Shown here one piece after another: positions 6,841 through 13,866 of a DNA stretch of 63,348 nt; position 1 is the stretch's first letter, and each line of letters opens with the position of its first letter. This DNA is from a virus. Location: the IMG/VR virus record IMGVR_UViG_3300035688_000005, positions 1-63,348 of that record. One strand, given 5' to 3'. The notes below the pieces were generated by a model, which was not told the origin of the DNA, did not search any database, and saw nothing but the letters and a program-made list of their open reading frames with translations. Position numbers and translations under genes: made by a program.

Positions 6841-7598
6841 TAATTTATCACCCACGTTTTGTTCTCTTTAATCGGAAATTTCTTTAACATCCACTCCATT
6901 CTTTTTTCGAACCTGAGGTTATGTCCTTCGTGTATCTCTGCCAAGTCGTCCAAGAAGTGTAAAGTTTCGTGCAGCAGGGTTTCTTTTACCCCGAGTAAAT
7001 TGCGATTCGGGTCCACGTATATCTCGTGGACCCCTTCTATAAAATGTCTTGTATACGCCCCCTTTTCGAATACGCTCCTTTTTTCAAAAATGAGTTTTGG
7101 CGCTCCTAACCCCCATCTTGACCTGCCCATATTTCCATATTTATCAACATATCTCGCCATACACCCTTTCGGTGCGCTCTGCGAATCCTTTGCCAGACTA
7201 ATCATCCACTCGTTTGCTCTTTTCAGCATAGTCGGTCTTTGTTTTGCTTTGTCTACGAGCTTCCATAGTCGTCTGGTCTCTGGACTTACTCTCAGGATTC
7301 TGCCCCCAGCGTCTCTTACCCTTAAACAATAACTTGCTTTAAAGCTTTCTATTTTTCTTATCGCCCTGGTATGTTTGCACTCTTTACCTGAATAATACTT
7401 CTGCCCCTTTCCCATAGATACATCGCACCGATTACACTTGGGTTCTCGGTCGTCTTTCTTCTTTCTCCAGATAGAACCGTGACAACAGGGACAATACCAG
7501 CTCCTGGTTTTCCGTTTACCATCAGACTCGGCTACGCATACTTCCGTAGCCAAGTCCCCGCAATTCGCCCCGCCGCTTGGGCCTTGATTCGTCTCCAT
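6840..7598 (-). CDS. zincin-type metalloprotease-like prot. with N-terminal zinc ribbons
   Basis: 252 residues from ATG 7598 (TAATG overlap with the previous stop). N-terminal ribbons: WYCPCCHGSIW and CNRCDVSMG, then CKHTRAIR. The C-terminal half contains HETLHFLDDLAEIHEGH, an HExxH zincin motif with a third His about ten residues later, in an SprT/M78-like arrangement with VHEIYVD before it. It probably binds zinc and may cleave protein; substrate unknown. SprT-like roles in DNA-protein repair are family knowledge, not seen here. Confidence 0.75.
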   Translation of the reverse strand: METNQGPSGGANCGDLATEVCVAESDGKRKTRSWYCPCCHGSIWRKKKDDREPKCNRCDVSMGKGQKYYSGKECKHTRAIRKIESFKASYCLRVRDAGGRILRVSPETRRLWKLVDKAKQRPTMLKRANEWMISLAKDSQSAPKGCMARYVDKYGNMGRSRWGLGAPKLIFEKRSVFEKGAYTRHFIEGVHEIYVDPNRNLLGVKETLLHETLHFLDDLAEIHEGHNLRFEKRMEWMLKKFPIKENKTWVIN

Positions 7599-7735
7599 TA
7601 TTTCTCGACCTTCCTTATCTTTATCTTGCTGCCCCTGCGTTCCGTTACTTCCCACTCGCCCTCTATGTTAGAAATTCTTTCCCCCTTTCTTGGCGGTTTC
7701 CCCGTGGTCGTGTCCCAGACTAGTTCTCTTTCCAT
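7598..7735 (-). CDS. small SH3-like hypothetical protein
   Basis: 45 residues from ATG 7735, which follows CGAGGAGGCGATGGA; longer upstream starts (to 7882) run through the promoter and are rejected. Sequence RELVWDTTTGKPPRKGERI then WEVTERRGSKIKIRKVEK is beta-rich. Function unknown. Confidence 0.6.
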   Translation of the reverse strand: MERELVWDTTTGKPPRKGERISNIEGEWEVTERRGSKIKIRKVEK

Positions 7736-7793
7736 TCCATCGCCTCCTCGTTTATCTATCATATCTATCCCGACGGTTATTATTTGTATTTTA

Positions 7794-7804
7794 GTATATT
7801 TAAA
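7794..7804 (-). promoter_or_regulatory. archaeal TATA box for the 7.7 kb gene
   Basis: Minus-strand TTTAAATATAC, about 60 nt before ATG 7735, in an AT-rich gap. It matches the archaeal TATA consensus and the identical box at 8816..8826. Confidence 0.7.
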
Positions 7805-7856
7805 CGTTTCTATACTGCAAAATGTATATTCTGGGAAATATATTTCTAAGTTAAAC

Positions 7857-8018
7857 TCACCAGATTTGGGTCTTTCTCGCAATCAGGGTCGGGAATTTTA
7901 GAACGGCCTCCCTTCCGCAGTCTGGGCATCTGTATCCCCACGTCCCGTCTTCAAGAACAAAACTAATCATAGGAATACTACAATTAGGACAAATCAAAGG
8001 TTCGATTTCGGCTTCCAT
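7857..8018 (-). CDS. zinc-ribbon mini-protein
   Basis: 53 residues beginning MEAEIEPLICPNC and continuing to CPDCGREAV: two CPxC knuckles 19 residues apart, a typical archaeal zinc ribbon. It has its own TATA-like box upstream and no clear Shine-Dalgarno, so leaderless translation is likely. Confidence 0.7.
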   Translation of the reverse strand: MEAEIEPLICPNCSIPMISFVLEDGTWGYRCPDCGREAVLKFPTLIARKTQIW

Positions 8019-8040
8019 ATACTTAATTAGCATACTTTAG

Positions 8041-8053
8041 ATATTTAAATATA
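8041..8053 (-). promoter_or_regulatory. TATA box for the 8.0 kb zinc-ribbon gene
   Basis: Minus-strand TATATTTAAATAT about 23 nt upstream of ATG 8018, the spacing expected for a leaderless archaeal transcript. Confidence 0.7.
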
Positions 8054-8084
8054 ATTGTCCAGTTCTTGTTCGGCTATTGTTATC

Positions 8085-8231
8085 CTATTTCCTTTTAGGA
8101 ATTTTTACAGAATTGAATCTAGCAATATTACTAATTCTACTTAACTCCCTAACGTCCATTCTCTCGAGAGCAGTCTCTCTCATTCTCATAATCTCATTCC
8201 TGGTCACCATAGGCATCACGAAGTTGAACAT
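8085..8231 (-). CDS. 48-residue hypothetical protein
   Basis: Begins MFNFVMPMVTRNEIMRMRET and is Arg-rich and helical. A TTTATATAC box sits about 23 nt upstream, so it is probably transcribed as a leaderless message just after tRNA-Asn. No family recognised. Confidence 0.5.
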   Translation of the reverse strand: MFNFVMPMVTRNEIMRMRETALERMDVRELSRISNIARFNSVKIPKRK

Positions 8232-8253
8232 AGCCAAGAAATAGAACGAGAAA

Positions 8254-8262
8254 GTATATAAA
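8254..8262 (-). promoter_or_regulatory. TATA box downstream of tRNA-Asn
   Basis: Minus-strand TTTATATAC directly after the tRNA-Asn 3' end, positioned for the 8085..8231 gene. Confidence 0.65.
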
Positions 8263-8266
8263 CCTA

Positions 8267-8340
8267 CGCCAGAGAGCAGACTCGAACTGCTGACCTTCTG
8301 ATTAACAGTCAGACGCTCTACCTGACTGAGCTACTCTGGC
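8267..8340 (-). tRNA. tRNA-Asn (GUU)
   Basis: Acceptor GCCAGAG/CTCTGGC, D-arm GCTCAGTCAGGTAGAGC, anticodon stem TCTGA/TCAGA with loop CTGTTAA (GUU), T-arm AGCAG/CTGCT with loop TTCGAGT, discriminator G, no CCA. All stems pair. Its 5' ten bases overlap the end of the upstream gene, whose TAG stop is tRNA bases 8-10. Confidence 0.97.
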
Positions 8341-8576
8341 CCAGATGTCTTGTAGTAGTTCGGGAACGTCTTGTATTTTTTAATCCTGCCCTCTTTCGCC
8401 AGTCCGTTCAGAATCTTCCTCACCACCTGTGGCGAGGCGATGCCCTTGAAGTCGCTGACATACCAGACGTCATACTTGTCCCCGACTATAATTTTCGTTT
8501 TGATTTTTCTTTCTATCAAATCCTTCCCCCGCTCGAATGGCGCCGTGTTCTCCTGGAGCCGCGTCACTTGTGCCAT
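8331..8576 (-). CDS. winged-helix-like protein, stop codon inside tRNA-Asn
   Basis: 81 residues. VVRKILNGLAKEGRIKKYK followed by NYYKTS is a winged-helix recognition-helix-plus-wing pattern. The upstream gene encodes a similar protein in tandem. The final codons GGG CCA GAG TAG are shared with the 5' end of tRNA-Asn. Probably a DNA-binding regulator. Confidence 0.7.
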   Translation of the reverse strand: MAQVTRLQENTAPFERGKDLIERKIKTKIIVGDKYDVWYVSDFKGIASPQVVRKILNGLAKEGRIKKYKTFPNYYKTSGPE

Positions 8577-8785
8577 AAGACATACTTCCCAGCCGTCTCG
8601 TATTTTATCTTCCCCTCTTGGTGCATCTTATTAAGAATCCTCTTCACGGTGGCGAAGTGGATTTTGGAGAACATCTCCTTGGCCTGTTTCGTTATCGCTG
8701 CGGTCGTCTGTCGGTCCTCGGTGACCAGGTTCAGGATATATCCCTCCGCCTCCGCCCTATACTCGTATGCCCCCTGCGTTCTAAT
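8564..8785 (-). CDS. winged-helix-like protein, probable ATT start
   Basis: About 73 residues. ATVKRILNKMHQEGKIKYET then YVLWHK is a winged-helix signature like that of the downstream gene. There is no ATG, GTG or TTG at the right place; ATT at 8785 follows GGGTGGTTGT, four bases from the GGTGG core. CTG 8797 is an alternative. A TATA box lies about 40 nt upstream, so it heads this small operon (two wHTH proteins then tRNA-Asn). Confidence 0.6.
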   Translation of the reverse strand: MRTQGAYEYRAEAEGYILNLVTEDRQTTAAITKQAKEMFSKIHFATVKRILNKMHQEGKIKYETAGKYVLWHK

Positions 8786-8815
8786 ACAACCACCCAGCCC
8801 ATTATTTGTATTCCT

Positions 8816-8826
8816 GTATATTTAAA
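8816..8826 (-). promoter_or_regulatory. TATA box for the wHTH/tRNA-Asn operon
   Basis: Minus-strand TTTAAATATAC preceded by AAAAAGG (BRE-like), identical to the box at 7794..7804. Confidence 0.7.
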
Positions 8827-8829
8827 CCT

Positions 8830-9039
8830 TTTTGCGGGTTACAAATAATATAAGTGTATGTATACGTCCGACAAAAACACTCTTATTATATTTATATAGT
8901 ATTATAACATTATAAATAATATACAATATAATAAATAATAAAGAATATTCTAATTAAATAAAAATTTGAATCGATACGAGAAAAAGAGAATTATTTTTAA
9001 TTGGGGCACAACATACGTTTATATTATTTATGATGTCAC
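8830..9039. other. AT-rich intergenic region without a gene
   Basis: About 210 bp, extremely AT-rich in the middle (runs of TATAAT/ATAATA), lying between the coiled-coil gene and the wHTH operon. No ORF of note. It could hold promoters for either strand or an unwinding element, but I see no iterons or clear inverted repeats. Confidence 0.5.
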
Positions 9040-9309
9040 TTAACTTCCTTCTTTCTTGCTGTAAATCAGGTTGACCTTAGAGAACTTGGAGTTCAGATAC
9101 TGGGTCATAGCGTCGAGAATGCTGGCTTTAAGTATCTCGTTCTCACCCCTTAGGGCTTCCCCCTCGGTGTTGCATTTGTCAAGGTCTTCTTTTAAGCTGA
9201 GCTTCTCTACGCCGCAGATGTTCCACTTCGTCCTGAGGTCTTCCATCTCCTTGCTCAACTGGCCCATCTCTGGGCAAAGCATCCCCCTTAGCCAATTTAT
9301 AATGTTCAT
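9040..9309 (-). CDS. coiled-coil protein related to the N-terminus of the 11 kb peptidase
   Basis: 89 residues. The start NIINWLRGMLCPEMGQLSKE matches the start of the peptidase at 10804..11415 (WLQNLVCPEESGLRDK), followed in both by a coiled coil ending GENEILKA / AENEALKS. It looks like a stand-alone copy of that targeting/oligomerisation segment, so the two may co-assemble. Confidence 0.65.
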   Translation of the reverse strand: MNIINWLRGMLCPEMGQLSKEMEDLRTKWNICGVEKLSLKEDLDKCNTEGEALRGENEILKASILDAMTQYLNSKFSKVNLIYSKKEGS

Positions 9310-9313
9310 TCTC

Positions 9314-9385
9314 TTACCCGAAATACCAGTCTTTTTCTCTTTCTATCCGTTCTATTTCCTGCTCCAGCTTGGACTTTCTACCCAT
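9314..9385 (-). CDS. 23-residue charged peptide
   Basis: MGRKSKLEQEIERIEREKDW then YFG: a short charged helix, overlapping the end of the upstream gene by 8 nt, with GAGAAAAAGT upstream. Weak but coupled. Confidence 0.35.
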   Translation of the reverse strand: MGRKSKLEQEIERIEREKDWYFG

Positions 9386-9578
9386 ACTTTTTCTCCTTGT
9401 CTGATATATATGTTCTAGTAATGAATTTCAACTTGCTCTGCCAGCCTATCCTCATATTCAAGTCCACGTCGGTCACAATTTCCTTCCCAGATAACAGGTC
9501 AAGATAAAAATTCGCTACATCTTTCAAAACTTTCTCTCCTTTCTCCCAAAACATTTCTATCTCTTTTTTGTCCATCAT
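9378..9578 (-). CDS. hypothetical protein
   Basis: 66 residues from ATG 9578, chosen for its ATGA overlap with the upstream membrane protein. Acidic N-terminal helix (MDKKEIEMFWEKGEKVL) then a mixed C-terminus. No family. Confidence 0.55.
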   Translation of the reverse strand: MMDKKEIEMFWEKGEKVLKDVANFYLDLLSGKEIVTDVDLNMRIGWQSKLKFITRTYISDKEKKYG

Positions 9579-9733
9579 AACCACTTGTTAATTAAATAAA
9601 TACCTTTTATCAAAAAGACCAGGGCAAACATAACTACGACTACATAAACAATCGTGGGAAGTGCTACTGCAATCACTTCTAATATCTTTTCTACTATCAT
9701 TAGACCTACTCCTAAATAAGCATTCATCGTCAT
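9575..9733 (-). CDS. single-pass small membrane protein
   Basis: 52 residues; a strongly hydrophobic centre (AVALPTIVYVVVVMFALVF) forms one or two membrane spans, ending LINKWL. The ATG at 9733 overlaps the upstream stop as ATGA. Together with the 9844..10137 protein it lies next to the lysin-like peptidase, so a lysis role is possible. Confidence 0.6.
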   Translation of the reverse strand: MTMNAYLGVGLMIVEKILEVIAVALPTIVYVVVVMFALVFLIKGIYLINKWL

Positions 9734-9822
9734 CTCTGGGGATTAAAAAACTTATCAAGTTGAACACCAGATTCGGTGGCAGTTCCACATCCCACCACTA
9801 GTAGCTTTAGTAAATCTGCCAT
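9730..9822 (-). CDS. 30-residue hypothetical peptide
   Basis: MADLLKLLVVGCGTATESGV onward, a short hydrophobic start with one Cys, coupled by ATGA to the next gene. Very short; low certainty. Confidence 0.35.
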   Translation of the reverse strand: MADLLKLLVVGCGTATESGVQLDKFFNPQR

Positions 9823-9843
9823 ATCCGATGACGAACAACCTGT

Positions 9844-10137
9844 TTACTTTCCTATTTTTGATGCAATTTGCAATTTGGCGGGCAGTCTTCTGTAGATTGC
9901 CTTCAGTATCGTTTCAGTCAATAGAGTTATACCAGAAGCTGCTAATATCACTCCAGCTCCATCAATTGTCAGCGTTGGGTTTACTTTTATCATACCTCCA
10001 ATTATTCCGCCTATGATTGCAGTTCTTCCGAATTGTATTTTATCAAATTGCTGATTCGGAGTTTTAAGGTAACCAAAAGCAGATGCTATAGCACCACCAA
10101 CGATACCTGAGCCAATACCAATTACATATTCTATCAT
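9844..10137 (-). CDS. glycine-rich membrane protein, holin candidate
   Basis: 97 residues: an N-terminal glycine-rich hydrophobic segment (YVIGIGSGIVGGAIASAFGY), a second (AIIGGIIGGMI), a third (GVILAASGITLLTETIL) and a basic C-terminal tail. The profile fits holins or related virion membrane proteins. It lies beside the cysteine-peptidase gene, separated only by homing endonuclease B. No sequence family assigned. Confidence 0.6.
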   Translation of the reverse strand: MIEYVIGIGSGIVGGAIASAFGYLKTPNQQFDKIQFGRTAIIGGIIGGMIKVNPTLTIDGAGVILAASGITLLTETILKAIYRRLPAKLQIASKIGK

Positions 10138-10152
10138 TCATTCACCCCCTGT

Positions 10153-10758
10153 TTAGTTTTCCTTACATAAATATTTTGGATGACAATCCACACATAAGGT
10201 CTTACCATTTTTGATGCCCCATAGAGAAGCACAATTAATTGCATCCTCAACTGTTTTTATTTTATTTTCTTTTATTATTTTACTGAAAGGTTCTATATGA
10301 TGAGCTTTTAATTCGCCACCATTTTTACCGCATTTTTGACAAGTATAGTTATCCTTCTTAAAAACTTCCTTTCTCCAGTCTCTCATTTGTATAGAATTTC
10401 TGATTAAATGATTTAATTCAGTTATCCCACCTTTCCAGTTAGGGTTGTTTTCCCTCCTTGTTTTATAGTTATGTTTTCCTTTCAAAGGCGATGGTCTCCC
10501 TAAATGTGCTAATCTAATTTTTTCTCTTACTTCATCCGTCACAATATGCCCCTTTACAAAATTCCCTTTTTTGTTGGTATTCCACGGTTTAGGATTATTA
10601 GTTCTATTACCACATTTACTGTGGTCTCTCAATTGCCATATATTGTTTCCAATCATATTTTCAGCCCTCATCTTTCTTAATTCTTTTGCTTTGTTCTCTC
10701 CAAAGATTTCTTCATACGTTTTGCCTTTTCTGAGAGTCCTTTTATCAATTTTTCCCAT
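10153..10758 (-). CDS. homing endonuclease B, HNH type
   Basis: 201 residues. NUMOD3-like start with HLGRPSPLKGKHNYKTRREN and NPNWKGGITELNHLIRNS, then an HNH domain: CQKCGKNGGELKAHHIEPFS and GKTLCVDCH. The zinc Cys pairs, the HH and final H are all present. It separates the peptidase from the holin candidate. The HNH part is closely similar to that of the 58.5 kb endonuclease, so the two are recent paralogues. Confidence 0.9.
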   Translation of the reverse strand: MGKIDKRTLRKGKTYEEIFGENKAKELRKMRAENMIGNNIWQLRDHSKCGNRTNNPKPWNTNKKGNFVKGHIVTDEVREKIRLAHLGRPSPLKGKHNYKTRRENNPNWKGGITELNHLIRNSIQMRDWRKEVFKKDNYTCQKCGKNGGELKAHHIEPFSKIIKENKIKTVEDAINCASLWGIKNGKTLCVDCHPKYLCKEN

Positions 10759-10803
10759 AATAGATATATTGATTTTTGGTATTTAAATATTTTTGGGATA
10801 TTC

Positions 10804-11415
10804 TCACATAACAATAAACCTAATCGGTAAATAATGCAGTCCATTCGGAGTTGTTCTTGCCTGTGCTTGTGCAAGCGTAAGGAATTCGTTAGTTTGTGGC
10901 TCTATTATCCAAATCTTCTTGTTTGAGTCAATCATTATGTTAAATGCGTGATTGTCAGACCAAGCTATTCCGAAAGCAAATGATTTTAATTCATCGCTCC
11001 AATAACCCATAAGTGCAAAAGAAAAATTATCGCAGTCGTGGTCTTCAGCTATCCACTGCCTATATCTTACTTTCGTAGCCCTTGAAAACTTGCTTGCTTC
11101 TGCAACACTTGTAAGCTGAAAGTAATCATCGCTTAAATATACCTGCGATGTTATAGATTGAAGCAAGTTCCAAGCATCATTTAATGTTATTGTCCCAAAA
11201 GATACAGCTTCTACAAGGTTAATTTGGCTTTTAAGAGCTTCGTTCTCAGCTATGAGAGCTTGCCTCGCAGCCGTGCAGTCAGTGAGCTTTACATTAGAGG
11301 AGCTAACGTCTACAAGCAAGCTGTTGTTTTGCTTCGTGAGTGCATCTACTTTGTCTCTAAGACCGCTTTCTTCAGGACAAACTAGATTTTGTAACCATTT
11401 CAAGACGTCAAACAT
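10804..11415 (-). CDS. papain-like cysteine peptidase (MOA C-terminal-like), lysin or tail peptidase
   Basis: 203 residues from ATG 11415 (GGAGATGAAAAA upstream). The N-terminal WLQNLVCPEE segment and coiled coil (to about 75) match the 9040..9309 protein. The C-terminal domain shows EDHDCDNFSFALMGYW, SDNHAFNIMI and IWIIEPQTNE: Cys, His and Glu/Asn of a papain-like fold seen in phage proteins related to the agglutinin C-terminal domain. Position after the fibres and before a holin candidate suggests cell-envelope cleavage, which is inference. Confidence 0.7.
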   Translation of the reverse strand: MFDVLKWLQNLVCPEESGLRDKVDALTKQNNSLLVDVSSSNVKLTDCTAARQALIAENEALKSQINLVEAVSFGTITLNDAWNLLQSITSQVYLSDDYFQLTSVAEASKFSRATKVRYRQWIAEDHDCDNFSFALMGYWSDELKSFAFGIAWSDNHAFNIMIDSNKKIWIIEPQTNEFLTLAQAQARTTPNGLHYLPIRFIVM

Positions 11416-11428
11416 TTTTTCATCTCCT

Positions 11429-12091
11429 TTAAGTTGTTGCAAATAAGATAAATCTTGAACCTGCTGCTATATTTCCAATTGAAAAACTTAAATCAAAAGA
11501 TGTTATCTCTGATGCAGTGTTGTTCCATTTACCATTTACAATATACTCCCATTCTCCACCTATGTTGCAGCTTCCCCTTGACGTTATTAATTTTTCCTGA
11601 CCCGCTGCTATGCAAATAACAGTTGCTTCTGCACTTGACAAATATGGGCTGTATCCTCTACCCAAAACATAAAAGCCATAAGTTGCATTATTGTTTGAGA
11701 CGGAAGTTCCGCCGTGTTGCAAGTAATTGCTAAAATAGTTGTTACCTGTGTCGCCATTAAATCTTAGACGCAAATCCTGTCCTGTTCCACTTGTCGGTTT
11801 GCAATAGGCATAAAGATGGAAGATTCTATACGTCCCAGTCCAAGTCAAAGAAACACTTGCTAAGTCAGAGCCAAGAGTTGTATCTGCAATCCTCGCAAAA
11901 ACATCTGTTTTTCGTGTAGCGTCATTTGCACTTGTCGGTGCTCCTAAGTTTGTAAGTTTCTTTGTGTTTGCGTCAAAGTCAACCTGCCAAGTTTGAGCAG
12001 CGTTATAGGTGTCATTCAAGTCCGCAGACTTCAGAACCTCGCCTGGAACGAAGTCCGTTGCTCCTCCCAATTTCACATTTCTTATTGCAAT
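11429..12091 (-). CDS. tail-fibre-like protein whose start region was duplicated by homing endonuclease C
   Basis: About 220 residues if it begins at ATT 12091 (IAIRNVKLGG); GTG 12076 is the alternative. The N-terminal LGGATDFVPGEVLKSADLND resembles the next gene upstream (LGGVADWVDGDVLYAVDLKD). The C-terminal half is a beta-rich sandwich, probably receptor- or glycan-binding. The bases GCAATAAGAAATGTGA here also occur at the start of the endonuclease gene, so the original ATG and Shine-Dalgarno now serve that gene. GGCGGGGAT precedes the ATT. Confidence 0.65.
   Translation of the reverse strand: MAIRNVKLGGATDFVPGEVLKSADLNDTYNAAQTWQVDFDANTKKLTNLGAPTSANDATRKTDVFARIADTTLGSDLASVSLTWTGTYRIFHLYAYCKPTSGTGQDLRLRFNGDTGNNYFSNYLQHGGTSVSNNNATYGFYVLGRGYSPYLSSAEATVICIAAGQEKLITSRGSCNIGGEWEYIVNGKWNNTASEITSFDLSFSIGNIAAGSRFILFATT
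12073..12088 (-). repeat. direct repeat copy 2 flanking homing endonuclease C
   Basis: GCAATAAGAAATGTGA, identical to 12732..12747. With the three preceding bases (ATT here, ATG there) 18 of 19 positions match; the one difference is the third base of the start codon. Confidence 0.85.
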
Positions 12092-12750
12092 TATAATCCC
12101 CGCCTTAAAACTTCTTCTTTGTTGACCTGTGTTTCATTAAGAAAAATTATTTTCCATCCATATTTATTTGCTGTTTCTCCCCTTTTATTTTTCCAATTTT
12201 CAAGACCACCAGCGAATTGTTCTTTATGTTTTCTATAGAATACCTCAATCGCTATTTTCTCTCCGTTGCAGTTTATGAAATCTGGGTTTATGTTCTCTAT
12301 CCAGAATCTGCCATTTCCAACGAAGATATAGGGCAATTTTAAATTATCAATAATCTCAATCATTTTCTTTTCTAAAGAGGACGGTATTCTTCGTCTCAAT
12401 ATTTTTTTAATATATTCTGAATCTTTACAAAGTTTTAAATGACTTTCTCTCATTTTTCTCCTTGTTTCTTTGGATTTAAGTCTGCCCTTTTGAAATTCGC
12501 TTATTTTTTTTCTCGTTTCCAAAGAACGCTTAATACCTTTTAATTTTTCCTTATGCTCTTGGGTTAATAATTTGCCTTTCAAATGACTTACTTTACCTTT
12601 ATGTGTTTTGCTAAGGATTTTTCTTGTTTCTTCCGAATGCATCTTGCCACTTATCCAAGGAATCATTCCTTTTTTAAATTCCGTTTCTGGCGAATAATGT
12701 ATTCCTGCTACAAATCTTCCTTGTGAATCTCTCACATTTCTTATTGCCAT
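12091..12750 (-). CDS. homing endonuclease C, Vsr-like (EDxHD), inside a fibre gene start
   Basis: 219 residues beginning MAIRNVRDSQGRFVAGIHYS; the first six residues are those of the fibre gene (MAIRNV), so the ORF is a fusion to a captured start. NUMOD3-like repeats (MHSEETRKILSKTHKGKVSH, TQEHKEKLKGI, LKSKETRRKMRESH) precede SSLEKKMIEIIDNLKLPYIF, NPDFINCNGEKIAIEVFY and YGWKIIFLNET. The nuclease half is nearly the same as in the 44 kb copy (43594..44334). Ribosome site CGGTGACT is the fibre gene's. Confidence 0.88.
   Translation of the reverse strand: MAIRNVRDSQGRFVAGIHYSPETEFKKGMIPWISGKMHSEETRKILSKTHKGKVSHLKGKLLTQEHKEKLKGIKRSLETRKKISEFQKGRLKSKETRRKMRESHLKLCKDSEYIKKILRRRIPSSLEKKMIEIIDNLKLPYIFVGNGRFWIENINPDFINCNGEKIAIEVFYRKHKEQFAGGLENWKNKRGETANKYGWKIIFLNETQVNKEEVLRRGL
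12732..12747 (-). repeat. direct repeat copy 1 flanking homing endonuclease C
   Basis: GCAATAAGAAATGTGA within the first codons of the endonuclease; see 12073..12088. Confidence 0.85.
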
Positions 12751-12760
12751 ACAGTCACCG

Positions 12761-13135
12761 TTAAATATTTGGAATCAAAGTCAAGACAGCAGATGCGATT
12801 GTTCCATCTCCACCACCTGTTAATATCTTTAAACTAATTGTTTCCCCAGATGAGATTATGTCATTAACAACCAAAATAACTCCAGCACCTGAATACCATC
12901 TGCAAGCCCTTGCTGTATCGTAATTTTTGATTGCCTTTACTTTTATACTATAAGTGAAAGGGTTAGTCCACTGAGCTAAAACAGTTCCAACACCTCCAGC
13001 ATAATACCTCTCATACTGTCCATTTAAAACAAATGTGTTTGCAGCAAGTGTTGTATCTTTTAGGTCTACTGCGTAAAGGACATCTCCATCTACCCAGTCG
13101 GCTACCCCTCCAAGTTTTATGATTTTCACTGCCAT
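12761..13135 (-). CDS. fibre-associated hypothetical protein
   Basis: 124 residues, beta-rich. N-terminal IIKLGGVADWVDGDVLYAVD is a module shared with the 11429..12091 fibre, likely an attachment segment for the tail tip. The remainder (AQWTNPFTYSIKVKAIKNYD, GAGVILVVNDIISSGETI) looks like a small jelly-roll. Virion location inferred from context. Confidence 0.6.
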   Translation of the reverse strand: MAVKIIKLGGVADWVDGDVLYAVDLKDTTLAANTFVLNGQYERYYAGGVGTVLAQWTNPFTYSIKVKAIKNYDTARACRWYSGAGVILVVNDIISSGETISLKILTGGGDGTIASAVLTLIPNI

Positions 13136-13145
13136 TTCAAATCAC

Positions 13146-13862
13146 CTAATATTCTTGTTCAAATATAACTTCATTTAAATTTTGAATTGCATATCCTGCG
13201 GGAGCAGATGCCCCAAGCACAAAATAAGCTGTAGCTGTGGCAGCTGTCGGTATCAAAGTTGACTCGCCCTTTTTGACTCCGTTTACATACCATTCCACTT
13301 TTTGACCAGCTTTGAATCTTAAAGCAAGGATATAAACAGGACCACTATAAGAACTGCCTATCCCGGTTTGGATAGTTGTTGCGAGGTCAACAATTGTGAG
13401 AGTAGTTCCATTATGGACTAATCCTTTCAGTGCCAACTGCATATCAGTAACAGTGCCATCCAACCTAAATCCTACAGATTTTAGCGTTGGGTCAGCTGCG
13501 GTGTTGTTATGACTAACCATAACCCAACTTTTGCTGTCTGCTGCTATTCCATAAGATGAAGTAAACATAAATCCCAAATAAAAATCTTTATTCCAATCAA
13601 AAACTTGTCCAGTCCCTAACCAAAAAATTCCATAACTTCTTATCAATTCCTTATAAGCAACTGCAGGAGTGAATCCAGTCCCAGCATAAATATGTAAAAT
13701 CCTCCATCCTTTAGTAGGAGGCTGTCCCCCAGAAGTCGTCCAATTTGTGAAATCAAATATAGGTAAAAAATCAGTGTGCTTAGTAAAAGTATCCTTAAAG
13801 TTTTGATTGACTTCGTCTGCGTTTGCCACTGTTCCGTTTACAAAAGTGTAAGGTAATGCCAT
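13146..13862 (-). CDS. tail-fibre/lectin-like protein
   Basis: 238 residues. N-terminus LPYTFVNGTVANADEVNQNF is typical of phage fibre proteins that attach to a baseplate. The remainder has the alternating pattern of a concanavalin-like sandwich (GPVYILALRFKAGQKVEWYV then NGVKKGES), suggesting carbohydrate binding. Starts at ATG 13862 right after endonuclease D. Confidence 0.65.
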   Translation of the reverse strand: MALPYTFVNGTVANADEVNQNFKDTFTKHTDFLPIFDFTNWTTSGGQPPTKGWRILHIYAGTGFTPAVAYKELIRSYGIFWLGTGQVFDWNKDFYLGFMFTSSYGIAADSKSWVMVSHNNTAADPTLKSVGFRLDGTVTDMQLALKGLVHNGTTLTIVDLATTIQTGIGSSYSGPVYILALRFKAGQKVEWYVNGVKKGESTLIPTAATATAYFVLGASAPAGYAIQNLNEVIFEQEY

Positions 13863-13866
13863 ATCA

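Noticed and set aside
9588-9788. 66-codon minus frame MELPPNLVFNL...
   Set aside because: The alternative frame encodes a clean membrane protein (9575..9733) coupled by ATGA overlaps to both neighbours.
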